Shown here: one piece after another, positions 7,743 through 17,173 of the stretch
Layout: each line of letters begins with the position of its first letter
Position numbering within the stretch: the stretch's first letter is position 1
Source: Verrucomicrobiota bacterium
Lineage (GTDB): Bacteria; Verrucomicrobiota; Verrucomicrobiia; Opitutales; Opitutaceae
DNA length: 64,000 bases
Direction: 5' to 3'
Assembly (NCBI GenBank): GCA_023446735.1
Contig: JAEXPQ010000150.1
Coordinates: forward strand, 1 to 64,000
Translations under genes and position numbers: made by a program
The notes under the pieces: model-generated
What the model was told of the DNA's origin: nothing
The model's input: only the letters and a program-made list of their open reading frames with translations
Database searches by the model: none

Positions 7743-9221
7743 CTACGGGGACGCGGGAGGTCCCGGCGGATTGAGGAAGGCGTGGAGCTCGGCGGCGAGC
7801 TTGGGGCCGAAGCCTTCGACCTCGGCGATCTCGGCGGGTTGCGCGGCGCGCAGGCGGTCGATGGAGCCGAAATACGCGAGGAGCGTGGCGCGGCGCTTGG
7901 CGCCGAGGCCGTCGAACTCGTCGAGGACCGACTCGCGGATTTTGCGCGAGCGCAGATCGGCGTTGTAGGTGTTGGCGAAACGGTGGGCTTCGTCGCGCAG
8001 GCGCTGGAGGAGATTCAGGCCGGGGTGGTTGAGCGGGAGGTTCAGCGGCTCGCGGTCGTCGGCGAAGATGATGGTCTCGTGTTTCTTCGCGAGGCCGACG
8101 AGCGCGGGCGGCGTGAGTTCGAGCGCGAGAAAGGCCTTCAGCGCGGCGCCGATCTGGCCGCGGCCGCCGTCGATCACGATGAGGTCGGGCAGCGGCTTTT
8201 GCTCGTGCGCGAGGCGCTGGTAGCGGCGGCCCACGACCTCCTCCATTGCGCGGAAATCGTCGTTGCCGATGAAGCTGCGGATCTGGAAGCGGCGGTATTC
8301 GTTCTTGTCGGGCCGGCCGTCGCGGAAGTGCACCATCGAGGCGACGACGAACGTGCCGCTGATGTGCGAGATGTCGAAGCACTCCATGCGGGCCGGCAGC
8401 GCGCGCAGGTGGAGCGCGTCGCGCAGGGACTCGAGGGCGACGGCGTCGGTGCGCAGCACATCGGGGGCGCGCTCGAAGCGGCGGGCCTTCTGGAGCGTCT
8501 GCTCGAGGGCAAAGACGCTGTCGCGCAGCTCGGCGGCTTTCTCGTACTCCTGCGCGGCGGCCGCGCGCTGCATCTCAGCGCGGAGCTCCTCGAGCCATTC
8601 GCGGGACTTGCCGTCGAGGAAGGTGACGGCCTGCTCCACGCGGGCGCGGTACTCCTGCGCGGTGACGAGGTTGGCGTGGCCGTAGAGCTCGGCACGCACG
8701 TCATCGTAGAGCTGCCAGCGGCCGTCGGGCTGGGCTTGCGGGCGGGCGTCGCCGAGGAGGACGCCGTACTGTTTGCGCATCTGCGCGAGGGTGCGGCGCA
8801 GGAGGCTGCTGTGCGGGAAGGGGCCGAAGTAGCGGGCAGTGTCGGCCTTGCGCAGGCGGGTGAGCGCGAAGCGCGGGAGTTCGGAGGCGAGGTCGACGCG
8901 GACGAGGAGGAAGCGTTTGTCGTCGACGAAGTCGGTGTTGTACTTGGGTTTCCACTCCTTGATGAGCTTGCCCTCGAGGAGCAGGGCCTCGGGCTCGGAG
9001 CGGACCTCGATCGTGTCCAAGTCGTGGATGAGGTCGATGAGCGCACGGATCTTCGGCTGGGCGGTGGCGGCGCGGGAGCGGGTGAAGTAGGAGGAGACCC
9101 GTTTCTTCAGGCTCTTGGCCTTGCCCACGTAGATGATCTGCCCGAGGCGGTCCTTCATCAGGTAGACGCCGGGCTTGTCGGGCAGGGCGCGGACCTTGGC
9201 CTTGAGATCGGGAGCGGACAT
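7743..9221 (-). CDS. uvrC: UvrABC excinuclease subunit UvrC
   Basis: 492 residues starting at ATG 9221, shorter than the roughly 600 of most UvrC proteins. The GIY-YIG nuclease is at the N-terminus (PGVYLMKD, YVGKAKSLKKRV; Tyr20, Tyr31, Arg41), then a UVR segment (EYEKAAELRDSV), the RNase H-like 5' nuclease (MECFDISHISG, LIVIDGGRGQ, RDEAHRFA) and C-terminal helix-hairpin-helix repeats (LLAYFGSIDRL, VEGFGPKLA). It makes both incisions in nucleotide excision repair. The central segment that carries four cluster-binding cysteines in E. coli UvrC reads RKQYGVLLGDARPQ and onward with no Cys. The start codon directly follows a CCACCGTC-type tract. Confidence 0.95.
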   Translation of the reverse strand: MSAPDLKAKVRALPDKPGVYLMKDRLGQIIYVGKAKSLKKRVSSYFTRSRAATAQPKIRALIDLIHDLDTIEVRSEPEALLLEGKLIKEWKPKYNTDFVDDKRFLLVRVDLASELPRFALTRLRKADTARYFGPFPHSSLLRRTLAQMRKQYGVLLGDARPQAQPDGRWQLYDDVRAELYGHANLVTAQEYRARVEQAVTFLDGKSREWLEELRAEMQRAAAAQEYEKAAELRDSVFALEQTLQKARRFERAPDVLRTDAVALESLRDALHLRALPARMECFDISHISGTFVVASMVHFRDGRPDKNEYRRFQIRSFIGNDDFRAMEEVVGRRYQRLAHEQKPLPDLIVIDGGRGQIGAALKAFLALELTPPALVGLAKKHETIIFADDREPLNLPLNHPGLNLLQRLRDEAHRFANTYNADLRSRKIRESVLDEFDGLGAKRRATLLAYFGSIDRLRAAQPAEIAEVEGFGPKLAAELHAFLNPPGPPASP

Positions 9222-9265
9222 CGGTGACCGGTGGACGGTGGGCGGTGGACGGAAGAAGGTGGGCG
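9222..9265. repeat. CCACCGTC-type tract abutting the uvrC start
   Basis: On the uvrC strand the leader reads CCGTCCACCGCCCACCGTCC and runs to the ATG with no Shine-Dalgarno. It shares about 19 of 20 bases with the tract at 2269-2294. Confidence 0.75.
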
Positions 9266-9403
9266 GCTGGGCGGAGCGAGCCGTGCTGGAGCCGGGGACT
9301 GTGGCGGGCGGGTGGCGGGCTGTCGACGGCGAGTGTGCGGCGGGCGACCGTCGCGAAGCTGGCATTTTTCGGGGAATGCCCTACGGTCGGGGCTCCGCCT
9401 CCT

Positions 9404-10756
9404 ATGGCCAAAAAACCAGCCCCCGTGGCGCCTTCCGCGCCGAAACGCTTTGAACTGCTCACGCTCGGCGACGAGCTCTTGCTCGGCCGCACGCCGAACG
9501 GGCACCTCACCTACATCGGCGGGCAGCTCTCCCGCCGCGGCGTGCAGCTCGCCGCCAACATCGTGCTGCCCGACGACTCCGACACGATCGCCACGCAGGT
9601 TGCCCGCAGTTGGACCCGCTCGGCGGTGGTGATCACGACCGGCGGCCTCGGACCGACGAGCGACGACCGCACCCGCGAGGCGGTGGCGGAGGTGCTCGGC
9701 CGGAAGCTCGTGTTCGATCGCGAAGTCGAGAAGGCGATCACGGCGCGCTTCGCCGCGATCGGCCGGAAGATGACGCACAACAATCTCAAACAGGCCTGGC
9801 GCCCGGACGGCGCCGAGGTGCTGCCCAACCCCTTCGGCACGGCGCCCGGCCTGTGGATCGAGCAGGACGGCAAGGTGCTCATCATGCTCCCCGGGCCGCC
9901 GAACGAGCTGGAACCGATGTGGGCCAACGAGGTACTGCCGCGGCTCGTGCGCCGCAAGCTCGTGGGCCGCGCCCAGTGCTACGTGCAGCTGCGCACGGCC
10001 GGCGTGGGCGAGTCCGCGCTGGAGACGCGCCTGCAGCCGTTGCTGGCGCAGTATCCGGGAGTCGATGTCGCTTATTGCGCCCACGCCTTCGCGGTGGACG
10101 TGCGTTTCGGCTGGAACAGCGGCCGCGCCACCGAGGCGCAGGTGCGCAAACTCGCCGCCGAGGCCGCCGCGTTGCTTGGCGACGATGTCTTCGCGGTCGG
10201 TGACGACACGCTGGCCGAGGCCGTGGCCGATCTGCTGCGCCTGGACGACAAGACGCTCGCGGTCGCCGAGTCGGGCAGCGGCGGCCAGTTGGCCAGCCTC
10301 TTCACCGACCTGCCCGGCGCGACGAAGTTCTTTCAGGGCGGCATCGTCTGCTACCGCAACGGCGGCAAGGTCATCATGCTCGATATCCCCGAGGCGTTGC
10401 TCAGCCAGCACGGCGCGATCAGTGCCGAGACCGCCGTGGCGATGGCCACGGGCGTGTGCGAGAACTTCGTGGCCGACTACGGCCTGAGCATCACCTGCTG
10501 TGCCGGCCCCGGCGCCTGCTGCGGCGACAAGGCCGCCGGCACTGTGTTCATCGGCCTGCACGCGCCGGAAGGGGTCTGGTGCAAGCATCTCGAGTATCCT
10601 GGCACGGCGGCGGCGGTGCGTGCGCGGGCGATCAACTCCGCCCTCGACTGGTTGCGCCGCGAGCTGTTGCGGGCCCATCGGGCCAAGCCCGCGGCTCCCG
10701 CCGCCGCGAAGCCGGCGAAACCCGCCAAGACCAAAAAGGCCGTCAAGCGCGCCTGA
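9404..10756 (+). CDS. cinA: CinA: competence/damage-inducible protein with nicotinamide-nucleotide amidase domain
   Basis: 450 residues starting at ATG 9404. The N-terminal MoaB/MogA-like (COG1058) domain has TLGDELLLGRTPN, TTGGLGPTSDDRTREA and MLPGPPNELEPMW. The C-terminal amidase domain has AESGSGGQLAS, the Tyr/Lys pair in CYRNGGKV, and GPGACCGDKAAGTVFIG. CinA hydrolyses ADP-ribose and deamidates nicotinamide mononucleotide in pyridine-nucleotide salvage. The usual AESCTGG reads AESGSGG here, a mild change. A Lys/Ala/Pro-rich tail of about 30 residues follows the domain. It is divergent from uvrC with about 180 bp between, and is followed by a strong terminator. Confidence 0.93.
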   Translation: MAKKPAPVAPSAPKRFELLTLGDELLLGRTPNGHLTYIGGQLSRRGVQLAANIVLPDDSDTIATQVARSWTRSAVVITTGGLGPTSDDRTREAVAEVLGRKLVFDREVEKAITARFAAIGRKMTHNNLKQAWRPDGAEVLPNPFGTAPGLWIEQDGKVLIMLPGPPNELEPMWANEVLPRLVRRKLVGRAQCYVQLRTAGVGESALETRLQPLLAQYPGVDVAYCAHAFAVDVRFGWNSGRATEAQVRKLAAEAAALLGDDVFAVGDDTLAEAVADLLRLDDKTLAVAESGSGGQLASLFTDLPGATKFFQGGIVCYRNGGKVIMLDIPEALLSQHGAISAETAVAMATGVCENFVADYGLSITCCAGPGACCGDKAAGTVFIGLHAPEGVWCKHLEYPGTAAAVRARAINSALDWLRRELLRAHRAKPAAPAAAKPAKPAKTKKAVKRA

Positions 10757-10778
10757 TCCGGCCATCTCTCGATTTGCG

Positions 10779-10814
10779 ACGCCCGCCCGGCTCGGCCGCG
10801 GCGGGCGTTTTGTT
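10779..10814 (+). terminator. Rho-independent terminator after cinA
   Basis: A perfect 9-bp stem (acgcccgcc / ggcgggcgt) with a 12-base GC-rich loop and then ttttgtt. It lies 22 bp after the cinA stop. Confidence 0.85.
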
Positions 10815-10850
10815 GCCCGGGCGGCGCCGAGCCGAGCTTGCAGTGGCGAC

Positions 10851-10890
10851 GAGGGGGGGCAGGAGTAGGAGCAGGAGTAGGAGTGAAGGA
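10851..10890. repeat. aggagtaggagc tract upstream of the addB-like gene
   Basis: Repeated ggagtaggagca units, near-identical to 7684-7711 and in the same + strand orientation. Here the coding strand downstream is the purine-rich one, the opposite of the esterase leader. Confidence 0.7.
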
Positions 10891-10951
10891 TCTGGACGCG
10901 CGGGTTGTGTTGGGGCGGGAAACTCTGCCAACCTGCGCGGGCAACCGCACC

Positions 10952-13792
10952 ATGCCGCGCGAACTCAAGATTCTCCCGTGGGACCGGCCGCTCCTTGACC
11001 GGGCGGTGACTCATTTCGCGGCGGGATGGCACGGCGATGGCGCGCTGGATCTGTCCGACCGGATGATTGTCGTGCCGACCCGCCAGGCGGGACGGCGGTT
11101 GCGCGAGGCCCTGGCGGTGTTCGCGGCGGAGCACGGCAGCGCGGTCCTCGCACCGCGCGTGGTCGGGCCGGAACAGGTGCTGGATCTCGCGGTGCCGAAG
11201 GAGGTGGCCATCGCGACGCGCGCGCAGGTGCTCACGGCCTGGGTCGCGGTGTTGCGCGCGGCCCGCTTCGGCGAGTTGCGCGAGGTTTTCCCGGTCGATC
11301 CGCCCGAACGCGACTTCGCGTGGGCGCTGCGTCTGGCGAACGAAATGGCGCGGTTGCAGGCGGCGTTGGCCGAGGGGGGGCTGCGGTTCGCCGATGTGGC
11401 CGCGACGGCCGGCGCGAATTTCGAGGAGCCGCGTCGGTGGGCGCAGTTGGCGCTCCTGGAGGACGCGGTCGATGCGCGGTTGGCGCAACGGCGGGTAGCG
11501 ACGTTGCAGGCCGCGTCGATCGCGGCCGCGGGCGCTCCGGCCGGACCGCCGCCCGGGGTGGCGCGAGTGTCGCTGCTCGGGGTGGTCGATCCGCTCCCGC
11601 TGGCGCTGCGGGTACTGGAGTCCTGGAGCCAGACGGTGGCGGTCGAGGTGCTCGCTTTCGGCCCGGCCGACGAAGCCGGAGTGTTCGACGAGTGGGGACG
11701 TCCGCGGCCGGACGTCTGGTGTGGGCGGGAGCTGGCGCTGGAGCCGTTTACGCAGCGGGTCCATCTGTGCGCGGACCCGGCGGCGCAGTCGGAACGGATG
11801 GCGGAGTGCGTGGTCGCGTTGCGGGGCAGTCCGGGCGCGGTCGGGGTGGGCTCCGCCGACCCGGAGGTGTTGCCGTTGCTGGCCGGCGAACTGCGGGCGG
11901 CGGGGGTGGAGTGCCACCTGCCCGAGGGGCGTCCGCTGGAGCGGGAAGCGCTGGCCGGGCTGATCGAGGCGCTGCGCGCGGCGGCGACCGAGGACGACTG
12001 GGCGACCGCGATGGCCCTGGCGCGGCGGACCGAAGTGCTCGCTCACATCGGCGCCGGAGCGGGCGGAGACGCCGCGCTGGCGGGCCTCCTGGCGGGAATC
12101 GACGCATTGCACGACCAGGCGTTGCCGCCGACGTTGCGGGTGGCGCGCCGGGCCGCCGCGGCGCTGGAGTCCCGGCATGTCGGGTTGGGCGTGGCGCTCG
12201 ACCGGCTGAACGCCCTGATCGAGGAGGTGCGGGCCGGGGCGTTCCCGGCGGCCTGGGCGGCGGTGCTGGCCCGGCTTGCGGGAGGGCGGGAGCTCGACCT
12301 GTCGTGCGCGGAGGATCGGGCCTTCGCGGAAGCGGCCGAGGCGTGGCGCACGGCGACCGCCGAGGTCTCGGCGGCGGCCCCCGGCGAGCTGTCGGCCGGC
12401 GACGCCTGCGCGCTCGCGCTGCAGTTGTTCGGCGCCGGGCGGCTCTTCGAGGACAAGCCGGCGAACGCGGTGGAACTCGACGGTTGGCTGGAGTTGGTTT
12501 TTCGCGACGAACCGCTGCTGCTGGTCGCCGGGCTCAACGACGGCTGTGCGCCGGAGGCGGTGACGGGACACGCCTTCCTTCCGGAGTCGCTGCGCGAACG
12601 ACTCGGGCTGAAGACCAACGCCCAGCGCCTGGCGCGCGACGCGTGGCAGTTGGCGGCCCTGGCGGCGAGCCGCGCGGACGGAGGGCGGCTGGAGTTTTTC
12701 CTCGGCAAGGCCTCGGCGGCGGGCGACCCGCTGCGCCCGTCGCGCCTGCTGTTCCAGTGCGGCGACGCGCTTCTGCCGGAACGGGTGCGTTTCCTCTTCC
12801 GCGAGCTGCCGCCGGCCGGCGGCCCCGTGGCGTGGCGGCGGGCCTGGCGTTGGCGGGTCCCGTGGGTGGGCGCCCCGGCGCGGTTGCGGGTCACGGGTTT
12901 CCGGGACTACCTGGCCTGCCCGTTCCGCTTCTATCTCAAGCACGCGTTGCGGATGGAGCCGGTCGATGCGGCGAAACGCGAGCTCGACGCACGCGACTTC
13001 GGCACGCTCGTGCACAGCGTGCTCGAACGGTTGGGACAGGAGGTCGCGTGGCGCGACTGCACGGAGGGCGACGAGCTGGCGCGGTGGTTCGAGGAGGCCC
13101 TCGAGGCGGTGGTGGCGGCGCGGTTCGGTGCGGAACTCTCCCTACCGTTGCGCGTGCAGGTTGCCTCCGCCCGGCAGCGGCTGACGGCCGTGGCGCGGTT
13201 GCAGGCGGCGGAGCGGGCGGCCGGCTGGGTGGTCGATCGCACCGAGTGGAAGCTGCCCGCCGGCAAACTGGTGGTGGGCGGTCTGGCCGTTTCGGGCACG
13301 ATCGACCGCATCGAACGGCACGAGCGGACGGGGGCGTGGCGCGTGCTCGACTACAAGACGTCGGAGACGGCGAAGACGCCCGCCAAGGCGCATCTGCGGC
13401 TCGACCGCGCCGGGAAGGCATGGCTGGAGCCGGCGCGGGTGGAGGTGGGCGGGAAACCGCACCGTTGGACGGACCTGCAATTGCCGCTCTACCGCTGGGC
13501 GTTGGGCGAGCTGCTCGGGGCGCGCGAGGTCGGGATCGGCTATTTCAACCTGCCCAAGGCGGTGTCGACCACGGCCATCGCCTTGTGGGAGGATTTCGAC
13601 GACACGTTGCAGGAATCGGCGTTGCGGTGCGCGGAGGCGGTCGGGGCGGGCGTGAAGGCCGGGCGGTTCTGGCCGCCGGCCGAGGATCCGGAAAACGACG
13701 ACTTCGCGGCGCTCGTGCACGGGTCCGCCGCGGAGAGCTTCGACGTCGCCGACTGGCCGGCCGCGGCGCGCGGCGGGGAGGGAAGCCCATGA
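10952..13792 (+). CDS. AddB-like protein: inactive helicase with C-terminal PD-(D/E)XK nuclease
   Basis: 946 residues starting at ATG 10952. The N-terminal two-thirds resembles a UvrD-type fold without a working Walker A (IVVPTRQAGRRLREAL), as in AddB. The C-terminal RecB-type nuclease has FRDYLACPFRFYLKH, GTLVHSVLERLG, the active-site pair GTIDRIE and VLDYKTS, and LQLPLYRWALGE. It should act with the overlapping helicase gene in processing double-strand ends. The late Cys cluster that forms the iron-sulfur staple in Bacillus AddB is not visible: only single Cys residues occur. The stop overlaps the next start by 4 bases (ATGA), so the two are translationally coupled. Confidence 0.85.
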   Translation: MPRELKILPWDRPLLDRAVTHFAAGWHGDGALDLSDRMIVVPTRQAGRRLREALAVFAAEHGSAVLAPRVVGPEQVLDLAVPKEVAIATRAQVLTAWVAVLRAARFGELREVFPVDPPERDFAWALRLANEMARLQAALAEGGLRFADVAATAGANFEEPRRWAQLALLEDAVDARLAQRRVATLQAASIAAAGAPAGPPPGVARVSLLGVVDPLPLALRVLESWSQTVAVEVLAFGPADEAGVFDEWGRPRPDVWCGRELALEPFTQRVHLCADPAAQSERMAECVVALRGSPGAVGVGSADPEVLPLLAGELRAAGVECHLPEGRPLEREALAGLIEALRAAATEDDWATAMALARRTEVLAHIGAGAGGDAALAGLLAGIDALHDQALPPTLRVARRAAAALESRHVGLGVALDRLNALIEEVRAGAFPAAWAAVLARLAGGRELDLSCAEDRAFAEAAEAWRTATAEVSAAAPGELSAGDACALALQLFGAGRLFEDKPANAVELDGWLELVFRDEPLLLVAGLNDGCAPEAVTGHAFLPESLRERLGLKTNAQRLARDAWQLAALAASRADGGRLEFFLGKASAAGDPLRPSRLLFQCGDALLPERVRFLFRELPPAGGPVAWRRAWRWRVPWVGAPARLRVTGFRDYLACPFRFYLKHALRMEPVDAAKRELDARDFGTLVHSVLERLGQEVAWRDCTEGDELARWFEEALEAVVAARFGAELSLPLRVQVASARQRLTAVARLQAAERAAGWVVDRTEWKLPAGKLVVGGLAVSGTIDRIERHERTGAWRVLDYKTSETAKTPAKAHLRLDRAGKAWLEPARVEVGGKPHRWTDLQLPLYRWALGELLGAREVGIGYFNLPKAVSTTAIALWEDFDDTLQESALRCAEAVGAGVKAGRFWPPAEDPENDDFAALVHGSAAESFDVADWPAAARGGEGSP

Positions 13793-16700
13793 GTTCGCTC
13801 GCGCACGAGATGATCTTCGCATCGGCGGGTTCGGGCAAGACCTTCGCCCTCACGACGCGGTACATCCGGCTGCTTGCGCTTGGCGTGGCACCGGAGCGGA
13901 TCGTGGCGTTGACATTCACCCGGAAGGCGGCCGGTGAGTTCTTCGGCGAGATTCTCAACCGGCTCGCGGCCGCGTGCGACGACGCGAAGAAGGCCGGTGC
14001 GTTGGCCGCGGCGGTTGGGCGGCCCGAGCTGACGGTGGCGGACTTCCGGAAGCTGTTGCGCGGGATGGTCGGCGCGATGCACCGGCTCAACCTCGGCACG
14101 CTCGACGGGTTCTTCGCGAAGATCGTGCGGGCGTTTCCGCTGGAGCTGGGGCTCGGCGGCGAGCCGGGGCTGCTCGACGAGCAGGCGGCGTCCGAGGAGA
14201 TGCGGCGGGTGTTGGCGCGGTTGTTTGCGGCCCGGGGCGAGCCCACGCGCGAGCAGCAGGATCTGTTGGAGGCCTTCCGGCTGGCGACGCTCGGGCGGGA
14301 GGAGAAGAACGTGGCGGAGCAGTTCGACCGTTTCGTGGGCGAGCATCTGTCGCTGTTCCGGGGCGCGCCGGAGCCGGCGAAGTGGGGGACGGCGGCGCGG
14401 ATCTGGCCGCGGGGTTTCCCGTGGCGGGTCGCGGACGATGTCGCTTTGGCCCGGGCGGCGGAGGAGGTGCTCGCCTGGGCGGAGCGCGCGGAGCTCACGG
14501 ACAAGCATCGCGAACGGTTCGCGGGGTTCGCCCGGGCGGCGCTGGCCTGGAAGATCGGGCAGCCGTGGGGGCGCGACATCGAGTACGTGGCCGAGAAGGT
14601 CCTCGAGGACCGCGACCGGTTCGCGGGCGGCGGTGCGGAGCTGAAGTTCGATCGGACGCGGATCGCGTTGCCACCGGAGGTCGCGCGGGCGCTCGACACG
14701 CTCGTGCAGCGTCTGGTCGGGACCGAGCTCGGGCGGCGCATGGCGGTGACGCAGGGCATCGCGGCGGTGATGCGGACCTTTGATGCGTTGTACGACGCCG
14801 AGGTGCGGCGCGCGGGGCGGCTGACGTTCGCCGATCTGCAGCAGTTGCTCTCGCCGGACCGCGCGGATGCGGGCGGGCGGGGCAGCGGGGCCTTGGCCTA
14901 CGCCGGACTCGACTACCGGATCGACACCCGGCTGGATCACTGGCTGTTCGATGAATTCCAGGACACCAGCTACCAGCAGTGGCGGATCCTGGAGCGCTTC
15001 GTCGACGAGGTGGTGCAGGATCCGGAAGGGCGGCGCAGCCTGTTCTATGTCGGCGATGTGAAGCAGGCGATCTTCACCTGGCGCGAGGGGGATCCGCGGC
15101 TTTTCGGGCATGTGGCGGATCGTTACCGGGCGACGGCCGGAGGCGGGGTGGTCGCCCGGCAGCTCAACGAGTCCTGGCGGTCGGGGCCGGAGGTGATCGA
15201 GATGGTGAATCGAGTCTGTGGCGACGGCCCGGCGATGGCGGAGCTTTTCCCCGAGGCGGCGGCGGAATGGGCGCGGCATTGGGGGGCTCATCGCAGCGCA
15301 CGACCGGAGCATCGCGGCCAGGCAGCACTGCTGTTGGCCGAGGACGAGGCGGAGCGCCGAGCGACGACCCTGCGGTTGTTGCAGGAGATTCGACCGACGG
15401 AGCGGGGGTTGACCTGCGCAGTGCTGGTGCGCACGAACGGCGAGGGCGCGCAACTGGCCGAGTATCTGCGCCGCGAAGGTGGCATCGCGGCCGTGGCGGA
15501 GGCGGATCTGCGGATCGGCACCGACAACCCGGCGGCGACGGCGCTCGCGGCGTTGTTACAGGTGGCGGCGCACCCAGAGGACTCGTTTGCCCGTCGGCAG
15601 GTGGAGATGTCGCCGTTGGCCTCCTTGTTGGGAAGCGAGGCGCCGGACGGAGGCGGGTTCGCGGCCATCGGCCGGCGCGTGCTTGGTGAGGTCGAGGAGG
15701 GGGGCTTCGAAACGTGGCTGGCCGGTTGGGCGCGGCGGCTGGATCCGCATTTGGAGGCGGGAGATGTTTTTACGCGCGTGCGGTTGCGTCAACTCGTGGC
15801 CGCCGGGCGAGCGTTTGACGAGCGGGGGCGCAGGGAGATCGACGCGTTTCTGCGTTTCCTCGCCGAACGCACGGTCCGCGAACCGGAGGGGGCGAGCGTC
15901 GTGCGTGTCATGACCGTGCACAAGTCGAAGGGGCTCGGCTTCGATGTCGTGATTCTGCCGGACCTCGAAGGGCAGAAACTGGCGCAACGACGCGACGGTC
16001 CCGCGGTGCGCAAGGCGGCTGATCGCTCGATCGCGTGGATTCTGGAGTACCCGGGGGCGGCGATCGCCGCCTGCGATCCGGTCCTGCGCGAGTACCAGGA
16101 CGAGGCGGTGGCGGAAAATTGTTACGAACAACTTTCGTTGCTTTACGTGGCCCTCACCCGGGCGAAGCGAGCCACCTACGCGATCATCGAACCGCCGGGA
16201 AAATCGGCTTCGAGGAACTACCCGAAGTTTCTGGCGGCGACATTGGGCGAAACTCCGCGCCCGGTGCATGTCGGAGCAACGGTGATGACCGGGGCTTGGG
16301 ACTCCGGGGCAGCGGATTGGTTTTCGGCGATCGAGAGGGCGGAGCCGGTTGCGGAGCCAAGTGCGCGGGCGTCGTTGGGGGCGGAGTTGGCGGGCCTTTT
16401 CGGTGCCGTGCGCGGAAAACGTGCCGGCTTGGTGGCGCGGCGTCCTTCGGGGCTGAAGCCGGCGAAGTTGGCGGCGGAGCGTCTCCTCGTGGACAAAGAT
16501 GAGGCGGCGTTGCGCTTCGGTACCAATCTGCACGAACTCCTCGCCGGGGTGGATTGGTGCGATGGTTCGGAGTCCTCGGTGTTAGCTTGGCGGGCGAAGG
16601 CCGCTGCGGCGGGCTTCGGCGAGGAGGAGTTGGGGGAGTTCGAGGCGTGCCTACGCGCGCCGGAGTTACGGACGGTTTTCTCCCGGGACAACCCGGCCGA

Positions 16701-16995
16701 CGAGGTGTGGTGTGAGCGCGGGTTCGAGGCCGTGGTCGATGGCGTGTGGGTCTCGGGTGTGCTCGATCGGGTCGTCCTCCGCCGCGGTGCCGGGGTGCGG
16801 CTGGCCGTTGCCGTTTACGATTTCAAGACCGACCGGGACGGCGGCGAGATCCTTCGCCGGCGTCACGCGAAACAGTTGGAGCTGTATCGCACGGTGGTCG
16901 CGCGTCTCTCCGGGGTGGAGGAACGGGAGGTTGGCGCTTTCGTGGTTGCGACCGGCGAAGCGCAATTGCTCGAGATCCCGCCTCATCCGCGATAA
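13789..16995 (+). CDS. AddA/RecB-like UvrD helicase-nuclease
   Basis: 1068 residues starting at ATG 13789. Helicase motifs in order: Walker A FASAGSGKTFALTTRYIRLL, LTFTRKAAGEF (Ia), GTLDGFFAKIVRAFP, Walker B FDEFQDTSYQQW, GDVKQAIFTWREGD (III), VRVMTVHKSKGLGFDVV (V) and LLYVALTRAK (VI). The C-terminal RecB-like nuclease shows GTNLHELLAGVDW, VSGVLDRVVL, YDFKTD and KQLELYR, so catalytic residues appear intact. With the AddB-like partner it forms a double-strand-break resection enzyme comparable to AddAB/RexAB. It closes the two-gene operon. Confidence 0.92.
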   Translation: MSSLAHEMIFASAGSGKTFALTTRYIRLLALGVAPERIVALTFTRKAAGEFFGEILNRLAAACDDAKKAGALAAAVGRPELTVADFRKLLRGMVGAMHRLNLGTLDGFFAKIVRAFPLELGLGGEPGLLDEQAASEEMRRVLARLFAARGEPTREQQDLLEAFRLATLGREEKNVAEQFDRFVGEHLSLFRGAPEPAKWGTAARIWPRGFPWRVADDVALARAAEEVLAWAERAELTDKHRERFAGFARAALAWKIGQPWGRDIEYVAEKVLEDRDRFAGGGAELKFDRTRIALPPEVARALDTLVQRLVGTELGRRMAVTQGIAAVMRTFDALYDAEVRRAGRLTFADLQQLLSPDRADAGGRGSGALAYAGLDYRIDTRLDHWLFDEFQDTSYQQWRILERFVDEVVQDPEGRRSLFYVGDVKQAIFTWREGDPRLFGHVADRYRATAGGGVVARQLNESWRSGPEVIEMVNRVCGDGPAMAELFPEAAAEWARHWGAHRSARPEHRGQAALLLAEDEAERRATTLRLLQEIRPTERGLTCAVLVRTNGEGAQLAEYLRREGGIAAVAEADLRIGTDNPAATALAALLQVAAHPEDSFARRQVEMSPLASLLGSEAPDGGGFAAIGRRVLGEVEEGGFETWLAGWARRLDPHLEAGDVFTRVRLRQLVAAGRAFDERGRREIDAFLRFLAERTVREPEGASVVRVMTVHKSKGLGFDVVILPDLEGQKLAQRRDGPAVRKAADRSIAWILEYPGAAIAACDPVLREYQDEAVAENCYEQLSLLYVALTRAKRATYAIIEPPGKSASRNYPKFLAATLGETPRPVHVGATVMTGAWDSGAADWFSAIERAEPVAEPSARASLGAELAGLFGAVRGKRAGLVARRPSGLKPAKLAAERLLVDKDEAALRFGTNLHELLAGVDWCDGSESSVLAWRAKAAAAGFGEEELGEFEACLRAPELRTVFSRDNPADEVWCERGFEAVVDGVWVSGVLDRVVLRRGAGVRLAVAVYDFKTDRDGGEILRRRHAKQLELYRTVVARLSGVEEREVGAFVVATGEAQLLEIPPHPR

Positions 16996-17055
16996 TGGGC
17001 TTTACTCGCGTGCGCCAACCCCGCACAACCGACCTTTTCAACCAACTCCGACACT

Positions 17056-17151
17056 ATGGGTAACCTCAAGAAGAAGCGCCGTCTGAAGATGGCGAAACAC
17101 AAACGGCGCAAGCGCCTGAAGACGAATCGTCACAAGAAGCGTACTTGGTAA
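17056..17151 (+). CDS. AURKAIP1/COX24-domain small ribosomal protein (bS22-like)
   Basis: A 31-residue protein, more than half Lys and Arg. It starts [16 protein letters not shown] and ends HKKRTW. The pattern of basic residues around a KMAKHKRRK core matches the AURKAIP1/COX24 family, whose bacterial members include the small 30S protein bS22 of mycobacteria and similar short proteins in Bacteroidota. It would bind the small ribosomal subunit. It is a single gene 60 bp after the helicase gene, with its own strong terminator 22 bp after the stop, as expected for a highly expressed gene. No Shine-Dalgarno is visible before the ATG. Confidence 0.85.
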   Translation: MGNLKKKRRLKMAKHKRRKRLKTNRHKKRTW

Positions 17152-17173
17152 CCGAGTCCGTGTTGGGCCGCTT

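Noticed and set aside
9158..13015. A 1285-codon open frame on the minus strand
   Set aside because: It lies opposite cinA and the addB-like gene, is rich in Arg, Pro and Gln as antisense frames in GC-rich DNA are, and shows no family motif.
11026..13788. Upstream extension of the AddA-like frame
   Set aside because: It overlaps the addB-like gene in another frame and is Gly/Arg-rich. The ATG at 13789 with ATGA overlap is the natural start.
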